DNA of 64,000 nucleotides from NCBI RefSeq assembly GCF_000367365.1, contig NZ_BARF01000038.1, forward strand, positions 62,001 to 126,000, written 5' to 3'. Shown here piece after piece: positions 8,121 to 16,105 of this stretch. The notes under the pieces were generated by a model. That model made no database searches. It worked only from the letters and a program-made list of their open reading frames with translations, and was not told the DNA's origin. The number at the start of each line of letters is the position of its first letter. Position 1 is the stretch's first letter. The DNA is from Streptomyces prunicolor NBRC 13075 (GTDB lineage: Bacteria; Actinomycetota; Actinomycetes; Streptomycetales; Streptomycetaceae). Both the position numbers and the translations under genes were made by a program.

Positions 8121-9214
8121 TTCTCACCTGCCGCTTCGTTGTTGACGTACGGGGGTGTGGACCGGTCGTCCCAGCTGTCGACCATGTAACGGCCGGACTC
8201 GTGGTGGAACCAGTAGACGGTGCTGAACCAGTTCCGCATATTGCCGAGGCAGGTCCGTACCGCGGCACTCAATTCCATTCCGCGCACCGTGCCGTCGTCG
8301 AGCCGGTCGGCGAGACGTAAGGTGTCCTGTTCCGCGACGAGGAATTCGGCGATGCATTCCTCGACCCGGCGCCTTACTTCAGCGACCGTCTCCTCAAGTG
8401 TCAGCCCCTCGTGTGTGATGAGGCTGATTCCGAGATTGTGGACCTCGTCGCCCGCGAGCTCTTTGGGCAACGAGCAGAGGTCGTTGTACCAGGCGGCGAA
8501 TTCCTGACTGAGCAGTGCCGCCCGGCGATATCCCGGGTGTTTCCTTACGGAGTCCGGGAGTTCGAGTCCCGCGCTCGCCTCCAGCAGATCGGTCCAGATC
8601 CAGTGCGCGAAGGTGAGCCGGCGCAGTGCGAGGTATTCCTCGACCGTGGGGACGGTCCCCTCGGTGCGGTTGCGGAATTCACGGTCGTAGGCCTCGATGA
8701 CCGCGTGGAAATGCCGGGCGAACCGCGCGTTCCAGGTGTCGGGCAGGAACGAGTAGATCCGCATCATGCTGTCGGCGAACCCGACGACCAGGGGATCCGG
8801 GTGGAGCAGATGGTGCCGTGGTGAATCCAGTGCCGCGTGCAACCGGAACCTCAACCGCCGCCAGGCGTCGGGGCGTTGGTGCACGATGTCCCGGTCGTGG
8901 CGGTCGTCCCAGACGAAGAACCACGCGCTGTAGTCCGCTATCGCCTGGAGCACCTCGTCCGGTGCGCCCAGGTAATACCCGGCCATCAGGTCCGTGTAGC
9001 AAAGACCGTCGGCATATTCTCTTACCTTGTCCCCCGACATGAGGCGCTTTTCCAGCAGCCAGACACGTGTCTTCTCCTGGAGCCTCGGCCAATACGGATG
9101 CAGTTGCCGGGGAAACGCCGTCTCGATCACCGGGAGAGAGAGCGACGGTGGAACCGCGATCGCCGTCGTTACCGTTGCCGTTGCCGATGTGGTGCTGTGT
9201 GAGAAAGCAGGCAC
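8117..9214 (-). CDS. cyc1: epi-Isozizaene synthase (sesquiterpene cyclase)
   Basis: A class I terpene cyclase that converts farnesyl diphosphate to epi-isozizaene, the precursor of the antibiotic sesquiterpene albaflavenone. Both metal-binding motifs are intact: the Asp-rich DDRHD (103-107) and the NSE triad NDLCSLPKE (244-252). The C-terminus, SGRYMVDSWDDRSTPPYVNN, agrees with the S. coelicolor enzyme as I remember it. I chose the GTG at 9214 (365 residues) because GAGAGGGG lies seven bases before it; a TTG two codons upstream would sit too close to that site. The stop overlaps the P450 start by four bases. Product identity is inferred from family and gene context. Confidence 0.94.
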   Translation of the reverse strand: MPAFSHSTTSATATVTTAIAVPPSLSLPVIETAFPRQLHPYWPRLQEKTRVWLLEKRLMSGDKVREYADGLCYTDLMAGYYLGAPDEVLQAIADYSAWFFVWDDRHDRDIVHQRPDAWRRLRFRLHAALDSPRHHLLHPDPLVVGFADSMMRIYSFLPDTWNARFARHFHAVIEAYDREFRNRTEGTVPTVEEYLALRRLTFAHWIWTDLLEASAGLELPDSVRKHPGYRRAALLSQEFAAWYNDLCSLPKELAGDEVHNLGISLITHEGLTLEETVAEVRRRVEECIAEFLVAEQDTLRLADRLDDGTVRGMELSAAVRTCLGNMRNWFSTVYWFHHESGRYMVDSWDDRSTPPYVNNEAAGEK

Positions 9215-9433
9215 GAACAAACCCCTCTCAGCCGCCAGTTGCGTACGCCCCTCCCGCTGTGCCGGGCGTGCGCCGTTGCGTATCCCCGCACTTACTATTC
9301 AGCACCACAACTGACCGTTCTGGGAACGGATTTGCTCCCTTCACTACCCCCAAGCGCCGAGAATCCCCCCTTGTGTGACCGATTCTGGATCACTACACGA
9401 GCGAAAACGATCGAATGTGCGAGGGACAGACGA

Positions 9434-9473
9434 ACGGCGCCTGGTCAGGGAGTTGCACCTGAACAGACGCCGT
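9434..9473 (-). terminator. Terminator downstream of def
   Basis: Arms 9434-9449 and 9458-9473 pair over 16 positions with two G-T wobble positions and an 8-base loop. It lies 39 bp past the def stop on the minus strand and upstream of the cyclase promoter region. It separates the two minus-strand units. Confidence 0.6.
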
Positions 9474-9511
9474 ACGTAAGGGAGATGTGTCGACCGCTGG
9501 GGTCGGCCGGA

Positions 9512-10162
9512 TCAGTCGTTGGCGACCACGGGGTAACGGGGCTCGTTCTCGGCCATCTGCCGCAGCGCGTCCTTGCGGTCGCGCTTGGAGAGCCGGTCGA
9601 TGTACAGGTAGCCGTAGAGGTGATCGGTCTCGTGCTGCAAACACCGAGCGAAGTACCCGGTGCCTCGAACCTTGATCGGGTTGCCGCGCTCGTCCTGCCC
9701 GGTCACCTCGGCGTAGTCGGGCCGCGCGAGCGGCGCATACGCGGTGGGCACCGACAAGCACCCCTCATTGCTCTCGTCGAGATGCCGCTTGTCGGCAGGC
9801 AGGTCGACCAACTTCGGATTGCAGACGACACCGACGTGCCGCTTGCCCTCGTCGTCCATGCAGTCGTAGACGAAGACCTTCAGGTCGACGCCGACCTGGT
9901 TGGCGGCGAGACCGACGCCCTCGGCGGTGCGCTGCGAGGCGAACATGTCCGCCACCAGCGTCTCCAGCTCCGCGCCGAAGTCGGTGACGTCCTTGCACTC
10001 CTTGTGCAGCACCGGATTCCCGACGACCGTGATGGCCCGCGAACTCCCCCGCTCCCGCCAGGCCGCCTCACGCTCCTCGGTCCCCTCGGTGTCGACGACA
10101 AACCCCTCGTCATCCACGGGGAGCACGCCCACGTGCTGCTGATCGGTGTCCTGCTGCGCCAT
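9512..10162 (-). CDS. def: Peptide deformylase
   Basis: Removes the N-formyl group from nascent proteins; a ribosome-associated metalloenzyme (Fe or Zn). All three family motifs are present: GVGLAANQ (82-89), EGCLS (133-137, with the metal-ligand cysteine) and HETDH (177-181, with the two metal-ligand histidines and catalytic Glu). The 216-residue length includes an N-terminal extension of about 35 residues relative to the E. coli enzyme. The ATG at 10162 has GGAAGG eleven bases upstream. Reading further upstream would only translate the tandem repeat array, so longer starts are rejected. Confidence 0.93.
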   Translation of the reverse strand: MAQQDTDQQHVGVLPVDDEGFVVDTEGTEEREAAWRERGSSRAITVVGNPVLHKECKDVTDFGAELETLVADMFASQRTAEGVGLAANQVGVDLKVFVYDCMDDEGKRHVGVVCNPKLVDLPADKRHLDESNEGCLSVPTAYAPLARPDYAEVTGQDERGNPIKVRGTGYFARCLQHETDHLYGYLYIDRLSKRDRKDALRQMAENEPRYPVVAND

Positions 10163-10231
10163 GCCGACGAACGCCTTCCTAAAGCCAAGAGGGGGGAGAA
10201 GTTGCTGATACAGGGTACGTGGAGTTCTTCG

Positions 10232-10435
10232 AGGGGCGCGGGGCTGCGTCAACGGGCGGCTCCGCCAGCGACAACGCCCGTCTTTAAGGGCTGCGGGGCT
10301 GTGCCAATGTGCGGCTCCCCCGCGCGAGCGCGCCCGGTCTTTTAGGGGCACGGGGCTGTGCCAATGTGCGGCTCCGCCGCGCGAGCGCGCCCGGTCTTTT
10401 AGGGGCGCGGGGAACTGCGCGACCAGCCACAACGG
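10232..10435. repeat. Tandem array of a ~57-bp Streptomyces intergenic repeat
   Basis: Three head-to-tail units (10232-10286, 55 bp; 10287-10343, 57 bp; 10344-10400, 57 bp) are followed by a partial unit with a different end (10401-10435). Each unit begins AGGGGCGCGGGGCTG or a close variant and contains TGCGGCTCCGCC. Units two and three end in CCCGGTCTTTT. The last unit ends in GCGCGACCAGCCACAACGG, the form often seen as a single intergenic element in this genus. The array lies between def and the TPR gene, both on the minus strand, and a single related copy lies at 17718-17780. Confidence 0.85.
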
Positions 10436-10456
10436 ACCCGCACCCGACCACCGACC

Positions 10457-11437
10457 TCAGCAGACCTCTTCCAAGTCCCGCCAGTCCCGAGAGTCAGGGC
10501 TATCGGCAACCCACCCGTCCAACAACCCCCGAACAAGCGACGCCGGCGCAGCCAACCCACACTCCCGCTCAGGCACCCACAACTGCCCATCCGTCCGATG
10601 CCCCAGCGGCCCAGGATGCCCCGGCTCACTGTGATCATGCGGATCAAGATGCTCCCCATCACCCTCATCAGAAGGCATCCGGGACTCAGAACACATCCGA
10701 CAGAGCAACCGCACGGAAGACGACCAGTCCTCCGCCGCAAACCCCGCATCCGCCGCCAACTGCTCCAACGCATCCCGATCAGCCTCGGCAGCAGCCTCCA
10801 GCAGCACGACCCACGTAGGCACAGGAGACGGCGCCCACAACTCGATCTCGTCGAAGACGGGATACGAGTGCCCGGCGGCAGTCGTCCGCTCCCCGTGCGG
10901 CACCCCGTCGTGGAGCACAACCTCACCCCACCGCCGCCCGGACGAGGGAAGCGGAATAGAAAGCACCTCGATACGGGCGGGATCCAGCCGCCGCCCCCAC
11001 ACCACCTCGGCCTCACCTTCCGGAGACAGCCGTACAGCCGCACTGCCGAGATCCATCCCGGCCGGCTCACCCGCCCCGGTGACCCCACCCGGTACCCGCA
11101 GCCCGTACGCCTGCCAGGCCCGCCGAGCCAGCGGCCAGTCCTGGAGCCCGGTGGCCGCGATACCCACGTTCCACCAGTCAGGCGCGCCGGCCTCCCGGTC
11201 GAGCAGCGCGACGGCCCGCAGCCCGGCCGCCCGCGCCTGCTCCCAGTCGTGCCGGAACTTGTGCAGCAGGGCGAGATTGAACCAGGACTCGGACAGCCAG
11301 GGCTCCAGATCGGCGGCCCGCGTCAGCAGCGCGCCCGCGTCCTCGTACCGACCGTCGCCGATCAGCGTGAACGCGCGGTCTGTGGCCTGCCGCCAAGAGG
11401 CGGAGGGCCGGTGCCGTCCCTTGCCGAAGATCCTCAC
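10457..11437 (-). CDS. TPR-repeat protein of unknown function
   Basis: A protein of about 326 residues. Residues 10-130 contain tetratricopeptide-like helix pairs (DRAFTLIGDGRYEDAGALL, SWFNLALLHKFRHDWEQA and NVGIAATGLQDWPLARRAW). A domain of about 150 residues of unknown fold follows, then an Asp/Glu/His-rich region and an acidic C-terminus. I chose the GTG at 11437, preceded by AGGCGGGA, because the repeat region begins soon after it; a GTG at 11509 would add 24 residues with no visible domain. TPRs mediate protein contacts, but no partner is evident here. Confidence 0.75.
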   Translation of the reverse strand: MRIFGKGRHRPSASWRQATDRAFTLIGDGRYEDAGALLTRAADLEPWLSESWFNLALLHKFRHDWEQARAAGLRAVALLDREAGAPDWWNVGIAATGLQDWPLARRAWQAYGLRVPGGVTGAGEPAGMDLGSAAVRLSPEGEAEVVWGRRLDPARIEVLSIPLPSSGRRWGEVVLHDGVPHGERTTAAGHSYPVFDEIELWAPSPVPTWVVLLEAAAEADRDALEQLAADAGFAAEDWSSSVRLLCRMCSESRMPSDEGDGEHLDPHDHSEPGHPGPLGHRTDGQLWVPERECGLAAPASLVRGLLDGWVADSPDSRDWRDLEEVC

Positions 11438-11541
11438 GATTCCCGCCTGCCAGTTCCGTTCGTTGGGCTGGCTGTGCCCCCGGACACCCTCTTCTTCGCA
11501 TCCAACCACGTACGGCTGGGAGGGCGCTCATTACCCATGGG

Positions 11542-12792
11542 TTACCCAGCCGAAGGCAAGGTCAGACAGTCCCGGGACAGTACCCGGGCCAGTGCTTCCA
11601 CGACCTCGGGAGCGTAGTCCCCGGCGGTCCCCAGGCGCAGCTCCTCCAGCGCCTGAAGAGGCCCGCCGGGGCCGCCTGCCCGGGTTTTCTCCTCGTACGC
11701 GTTCACGGCCCGGACGATCCGCGCGGACACCGGCTGCTCCCGGCACGGGTCGGCCTGCCGCTCCACGACGGCCGCCACCTGAGGACTCACCCCGGTCTGC
11801 CGTACGACGGCCCCGCCGAGCAGCGCTATCCGCCGCTGCTCCTCCGGCGGGAGTACGGCGGTGGCGCCGGCCGGTACCGGGTCGACGAGGCTGAGCTGGC
11901 CGATGTCGTGCATCAGGGCGGCGTACTCCAGGACGGTGAGGTCGGGTTCGGACAGCCCCAGGTCCCGCCCGACCGCCTGACACAGCGCGGCGACCCGGCG
12001 GGCGTGCCCGGCAGGCGTGTATCCGGCGATCTCGGTGGACCGGGCGAGGGAGGCGATGGTCTGCCGGTAGGTGTCCCGTACGGCCGCGTACCGCCGGAAG
12101 GACAGCTGGGTCAGCAGCAGCGGCAGCGAGAACACGGGCAGCGCCCACAGCCCCACAACGGCGACCGCGAGCGCCATCACCGCGCCGGTCGCGCACACGG
12201 CGGACCCGACCCCGAGCATCCCCCGCAGCTCGTCCCGCAGCAGCGGCCCGAACGGCCACCGGGTCCGCGAGTGCGCGAGCGCGGCGGCGAGCACGGCGTC
12301 GCAGAGCGCGGTGAGGGAGAGCAGCGCGAGGAGGAGCAGGGCGTAGGCGGGGCCGCCCCAGTGCCGGAACACGCCCTGGTTGTACAGGGGTTGGAAGCAG
12401 ACGGCCGCGAAACCGACGGTCAGGATGCGGCGGGCCATGTGGTCGGGGGTACGGCTGTGGCCGCGCGCGATGTGCGGGACGCAGCCGACGAGGGCGGCGG
12501 CGACCACTACAGCGACGGTCTGGAAGACGCCGTGGTGGGTGGAGTGGCCGGCGTCGGCGCCGAGGAGGGCGTAGGAGAGGGCGCCTGCGGCGCCGAGGGG
12601 GGCGGTTTCGCGGAGGCCGGTGGTGCCGTTCCAGCGGCTCAACTCCCCTACCGCGACGAGGACTCCGAAGGCGAGGGCGACTCCGGGTTCTTCGAGGCCG
12701 GTCCAGAGGGTGAGGGCGAGGGAGGTGGTGGCGAGGAGGGCGGCGGAGGTGTGGATGGCGGCGAGGATGAGAGGGGGGCGAGGCAAAGGCAT
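11542..12792 (-). CDS. Integral membrane protein with degenerate HD-GYP-like domain
   Basis: A 416-residue protein. Residues 1-235 are strongly hydrophobic with about six to seven membrane spans. A cytoplasmic HD domain follows, with GHARRV (262-267) and HDIGQ (295-299). It resembles the following paralogue in layout, but the GYP signature is absent and the usual HDxGK lysine is Gln. Cyclic-di-GMP hydrolysis is therefore doubtful, and a signalling or HDOD-like role is possible. It is four bases downstream of the full HD-GYP gene, so the two are surely co-transcribed. Confidence 0.82.
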   Translation of the reverse strand: MPLPRPPLILAAIHTSAALLATTSLALTLWTGLEEPGVALAFGVLVAVGELSRWNGTTGLRETAPLGAAGALSYALLGADAGHSTHHGVFQTVAVVVAAALVGCVPHIARGHSRTPDHMARRILTVGFAAVCFQPLYNQGVFRHWGGPAYALLLLALLSLTALCDAVLAAALAHSRTRWPFGPLLRDELRGMLGVGSAVCATGAVMALAVAVVGLWALPVFSLPLLLTQLSFRRYAAVRDTYRQTIASLARSTEIAGYTPAGHARRVAALCQAVGRDLGLSEPDLTVLEYAALMHDIGQLSLVDPVPAGATAVLPPEEQRRIALLGGAVVRQTGVSPQVAAVVERQADPCREQPVSARIVRAVNAYEEKTRAGGPGGPLQALEELRLGTAGDYAPEVVEALARVLSRDCLTLPSAG

Positions 12793-12796
12793 TTCG

Positions 12797-14104
12797 TCAA
12801 CCCCTCATCCCAGTGGAAACGGTCGGGCTGGGTGGGAAAACAATGGACGACTGGACCTCGTCAGCGGTCACCGCCGGATGCCACCCACACCGCCCCAGCG
12901 CCCGCACCAACGCCCGAACCATCAACGGGTCGAACTGCGTACCGGCACAGCGCGACAACTCCTCCAGCGCGACAGACACCGGCCGAGCGCGACGGTAGGA
13001 CCGGGTAGACGTCATCGCGTCGAAGGCATCGGCGACGGCAACTACCCGTGCAGACTCCGGGATCTGACTCCCCAACAGCCCGTACGGATACCCACTCCCG
13101 TCCAACCGTTCGTGATGGTGCAGGACCGCCGCACGAGCCTCCCCCAGGAAACCAATGCCGCGCACCATCTCGTGCCCGTACTCGGGATGCAGTTCGATCA
13201 CCCGCCGCTCCTCGGGAGTCAGCGGCCCGTCCTTGCGCAGCAAGCGCGTAGGGACGCCCAGCTTCCCGACGTCGTGCAGGATCCCGGCGAAGCGGAGCAC
13301 TTCCACCCGGGAATCGTCCATGCCCAGTTCCCGCGCGATCATCATCGAGGCCTGCCCGACCCGCTCACTGTGCCCGCGGGTGTACCCGTCCTTGATGTCG
13401 ACGGCCTGGACAAGGGCACGGATCGTGGCCTGATGCGCGGCACGCTCCTGGTGGTACTGGGCGAACACCCACCAGGACACCCCCATCGGCAACAGCACGA
13501 GCAGCGCGGCGACGGGGCCGTAGGGACTGCGCCACAGGACGGCCATCATCAGCCCGGCGAGCCCGTGCACGCCGATGGGCGCCAGGGACCGTAGGAACAG
13601 CCCTCGCCAGGCCCGGCGTACGGGCACCCGCTCGGCCAGCGCGAGGATCCCGCCGTCGAGCGCGGTGAGGACCAGGCAGAAGGCGAGGACGGCGGCCAGG
13701 GCGGGCACCAGCGCGTACGGGAAGTCGGAGGCGACGACGGCGTTCCGCCCGCCCAGCGCCCAGTGCACACGCGCCGCCGCCCACACGCCCAGCGCGAGCT
13801 GCGCGGCCCGCCAGCCGCGCCGCAGCCAGGGCGAGCCCTGCTCGACGTGGGAGAACAGCGCCCCCGGCAGCGGTACGAGCGCGGCGGCGGGCGGTGGGAG
13901 GAGAAAGGCCGCGGCGAGCAGCACCGGGTAGAAGGTGCCCGCGAACCGGCGCCGGGCGACCTGCTCGCAGCCGGCGTAGAGCGCGGCCAACAGCGCGACC
14001 GCCCACCAGGGTGTGTGGACGGTCGGCAGCGGAAGCAGACACCACAGGGCGCCGGCGACGGCACAGACGACGTACGCACGTGCCCGTGCCGGTGTCGCCT
14101 CCAT
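12797..14104 (-). CDS. Membrane-bound HD-GYP domain protein (putative cyclic-di-GMP phosphodiesterase)
   Basis: A 435-residue protein with about six transmembrane helices (residues 8-215), then an HD-GYP domain. It has HSERVG near 245, HDVGK (277-281), two to three histidines in LHHHE (329-332) and GSGYP (336-340), so the metal and substrate signature is complete. Family members hydrolyse cyclic di-GMP, a key developmental signal in Streptomyces; activity here is inferred. I chose the ATG at 14104 because GGGGGAAGG stands nine bases before it, while the ATG at 14128 lacks a ribosome site. It forms a two-gene unit with the degenerate paralogue downstream, next to rsrA-sigR. Confidence 0.85.
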   Translation of the reverse strand: MEATPARARAYVVCAVAGALWCLLPLPTVHTPWWAVALLAALYAGCEQVARRRFAGTFYPVLLAAAFLLPPPAAALVPLPGALFSHVEQGSPWLRRGWRAAQLALGVWAAARVHWALGGRNAVVASDFPYALVPALAAVLAFCLVLTALDGGILALAERVPVRRAWRGLFLRSLAPIGVHGLAGLMMAVLWRSPYGPVAALLVLLPMGVSWWVFAQYHQERAAHQATIRALVQAVDIKDGYTRGHSERVGQASMMIARELGMDDSRVEVLRFAGILHDVGKLGVPTRLLRKDGPLTPEERRVIELHPEYGHEMVRGIGFLGEARAAVLHHHERLDGSGYPYGLLGSQIPESARVVAVADAFDAMTSTRSYRRARPVSVALEELSRCAGTQFDPLMVRALVRALGRCGWHPAVTADEVQSSIVFPPSPTVSTGMRG

Positions 14105-14237
14105 GGCTGCTGCCCTTCCCCCGACCATGCCTGTCCAGGCCGAGGAGCCTAGGGCGGTCGGGGGAGGGACGCGGGCGTATCACCCGCGGATTAGCACGTT
14201 CGAGTGACGACAGTCCGTTCAGGACTCCTGCGGAGAG

Positions 14238-14540
14238 TCAGGACTCTTGAGGAGAGGCCGCCACGTCATGCTCGGGCACGGCCTGTCCGGACCGGATCAT
14301 CTCCAGGCGTCCCATCACCTTGGAGCGCAGATCCGACGGCACGTCGTCCTGCCCGCAGCACCGCTTGACGAGCTTCTTCACGGCCTGCTCCAGGCCGTAC
14401 TTCTCCAGGCACGGCGAGCATTCCTCGAAGTGCACCTCGAACTTGGTGCAGTCCGCGTCCGGCATCTCTCTGTCGAGGAACTCGTAGAGATGGTCGAGGA
14501 CCTCACTGCAGTCCGTTTCGTGCGGCTCTCCGCAGCTCAT
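14238..14540 (-). CDS. rsrA: Zinc-binding redox-sensitive anti-sigma factor RsrA
   Basis: A 100-residue ZAS-family anti-sigma factor that holds SigR inactive until oxidised. The cysteine/histidine set matches the characterised S. coelicolor protein: Cys3, Cys11, Cys31, His37, Cys41, Cys44, Cys61 and Cys62, with the zinc motif H-x3-C-x2-C at 37-44. Disulfide formation expels zinc and releases SigR. The ATG overlaps the sigR stop (ATGA), giving equimolar coupled synthesis. It is expressed from the sigR promoters. Confidence 0.97.
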   Translation of the reverse strand: MSCGEPHETDCSEVLDHLYEFLDREMPDADCTKFEVHFEECSPCLEKYGLEQAVKKLVKRCCGQDDVPSDLRSKVMGRLEMIRSGQAVPEHDVAASPQES

Positions 14541-15220
14541 GAGCCCGAGCCTTTCGCTTCGTTCGACTCTCCGGCACCGGCCGGGACCAGTCCGCGGTCA
14601 CGCGCGTAGTCCTCGAGCATGCCGCGCAGTTGACGGCGGCCCCGGTGCAGCCGGGACATCACCGTACCGATGGGTGTCCCCATGATGTCCGCGATCTCCT
14701 TGTACGCAAAGCCCTCGACGTCCGCGAGATAGACGGCGATGCGGAATTCCTCGGGGATCGCCTGGAGCGCTTCCTTCACGTCCGAGTCGGGCAGGTGGTC
14801 GAGCGCCTGCGACTCGGCGGAGCGCAGACCCGTCGACATGTGCGACTCGGCACGGGCGAGCTGCCAGTCCTCGATCTCCTCGGCCGCGGAGCGCTGGGGT
14901 TCACGCTGCTTCTTGCGGTACGAGTTGATGAACGTGTTGGTGAGAATCCGGTACAGCCACGCCTTGAGGTTGGTGCCCTCGCGGAACTGGTGGAAGGACG
15001 CGTACGCCTTCGCGTACGTCTCCTGCACCAGGTCCTCGGCGTCGGCCGGGTTCCGCGTCATGCGCAGCGCGGCCGAGTACATCTGGTCGAGGAATTCGAG
15101 CGCGTCCCGTTCGAAGCGCGCACTGCGCTCCGTCGTGGACTCCGTGCTCGTGCCCTGGCCCTCGGGCTGCTCCGCCTGGCCGTGTTCGGTCCCTGCGTCG
15201 GTACCGGGAACCGGACCCAC
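14537..15220 (-). CDS. sigR: ECF sigma factor SigR, thiol-oxidative stress
   Basis: The 227-residue short form starts at a GTG (15220) preceded by GAGGAG and has the same length I recall for the S. coelicolor protein. Region 2 (DALEFLDQMYSAALRMTRNP, then DAEDLVQETYAKAY) and region 4 (ALQAIPEEFRIAVYLADVEG, then KEIADIMGTPIGTVMSRLHR) are typical of ECF sigma factors. It directs transcription of thioredoxin, mycothiol and proteostasis genes. It is coupled to rsrA. A sigma-R promoter match lies upstream of a second start, so the gene is very likely autoregulated and produces a longer isoform (next entry). Confidence 0.96.
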   Translation of the reverse strand: MGPVPGTDAGTEHGQAEQPEGQGTSTESTTERSARFERDALEFLDQMYSAALRMTRNPADAEDLVQETYAKAYASFHQFREGTNLKAWLYRILTNTFINSYRKKQREPQRSAAEEIEDWQLARAESHMSTGLRSAESQALDHLPDSDVKEALQAIPEEFRIAVYLADVEGFAYKEIADIMGTPIGTVMSRLHRGRRQLRGMLEDYARDRGLVPAGAGESNEAKGSGS

Positions 15221-15385
15221 CTCCTCAAGACTCCGGGCAGCATCGAAGCCGATGCCACCAGAATCGGAGGATAGACGACGATCCGGTCCGCCCGCCGCCC
15301 CAATAGGGGTGGCCTTGGTCGCGTGCAGCACCGACCAGTCCAGGTCGGAGCGGCTGCTACGGGCCGGGCAGAAGGTCGAACCCAT
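15221..15385 (-). CDS. N-terminal extension of the long, inducible SigR isoform (SigR')
   Basis: The sigR frame stays open upstream of the GTG for exactly 55 codons, to an ATG at 15385 that has GGAAG eight to ten bases before it. In S. coelicolor the stress-induced transcript makes a SigR' form with a 55-residue extension that is rapidly degraded, limiting the response. The matching length, the start codon and the placement just downstream of the sigma-R promoter support the same arrangement here. The extension begins MGSTFCPARSS. Confidence 0.8.
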
Positions 15386-15424
15386 GCGGCGGACTTCCTT
15401 TCTACGACTCTCTATGTCCGCCTC

Positions 15425-15451
15425 AACAGTGGTAAGGGTCCCGGCATTCCC
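15425..15451 (-). promoter_or_regulatory. Sigma-R promoter of sigR (autoregulation)
   Basis: Read on the minus strand this is GGGAAT (15446-15451), then exactly 18 bases, then GTT (15425-15427), which is the sigma-R consensus GGGAAT-N18-GTT. It lies about 40 bp upstream of the SigR' ATG and starts five bases beyond the stop of the upstream hydrolase gene. Confidence 0.88.
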
Positions 15452-15456
15452 GCCCT

Positions 15457-16104
15457 TTACCCAAGTGTTCGAGTCCACTCCACCACGCGCCCCGCGATGA
15501 TCTCCAGGGCCGCCTCCTGCCCGATCTCCGCCCGCTTCGGCACCGCGAACCCATGATCGCCGTACGGCACCTCGACCAGCTCGAAGTCCCCCTCGGGGAA
15601 CTCCGCCGGCTTCCCGAAGGGATCGTTCCCGCCCTGCACGACGAGCGTGGGCACCCCGGCGCCCAGCAGTTCGTCGGCCCGTGACTTCTCGGGCTTGCCG
15701 GGCGGATGCAGCGGAAAACTCAGCGCGAGAACGGCGGCGGCACCCAGCTCCGTAGCCGTACGACAGGCCACGCGGGCCCCGGCGCTACGGCCCCCGGAGA
15801 TCACCGGCAGCCCCGGCTTCGCGACGGCCGCCCAGATCCCCCGCCATCCCACGTCCAGCGTCTTCGGCGCGGGCGCCACCTTCTTCCCGGCGACCCGCCA
15901 CGGCTGCTCGACCAGGGCCACGCTCACCCCGTGCCCGGGAAGCACGGCGGCAAGGGCCTGCAGATCCCGGGCGTCGACACCGCCACCGGCGCCATGGCTG
16001 ACGGCGAGGACGAGCCGCGCCTTCTTGGCCGTGTGCCAGGTGACGCGGGCGGTCCCCGCGTCGGTCTCGATGGTCTCTGTAGTCACGCCTGTCGCATCCG
16101 TCAC
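15457..16104 (-). CDS. KANL3/Tex30-type alpha/beta hydrolase
   Basis: A 215-residue single-domain alpha/beta hydrolase. It shows SHGAGGGVD near the oxyanion strand (around 35), the nucleophile elbow GGRSAGARV (Ser about 105), Asp in QGGNDPFG and His in GDHGFAVP as the likely triad. The substrate is unknown, and dienelactone-hydrolase-like or esterase activity is possible. The GTG start is one base after the SRAP stop, so translation is coupled to SRAP. Its 3' end abuts the sigR promoter. Confidence 0.82.
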   Translation of the reverse strand: MTDATGVTTETIETDAGTARVTWHTAKKARLVLAVSHGAGGGVDARDLQALAAVLPGHGVSVALVEQPWRVAGKKVAPAPKTLDVGWRGIWAAVAKPGLPVISGGRSAGARVACRTATELGAAAVLALSFPLHPPGKPEKSRADELLGAGVPTLVVQGGNDPFGKPAEFPEGDFELVEVPYGDHGFAVPKRAEIGQEAALEIIAGRVVEWTRTLG

Positions 16105-16105
16105 A

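Noticed and set aside
6351..8189. A 612-codon plus-strand frame overlapping nrdS and the P450 gene
   Set aside because: It crosses two genes on opposite strands and has no recognisable domain; the P450 motifs lie on the minus strand.
10163..10432. A longer def start reading through the upstream repeats
   Set aside because: The added residues (repeats of LKDRARSRGGAAHWHSP) are translated intergenic repeat DNA; the ATG at 10162 begins normal deformylase sequence with a ribosome site.
10232..10435. CRISPR array
   Set aside because: Units are head-to-tail with no unique spacers between them, and no cas genes are nearby.
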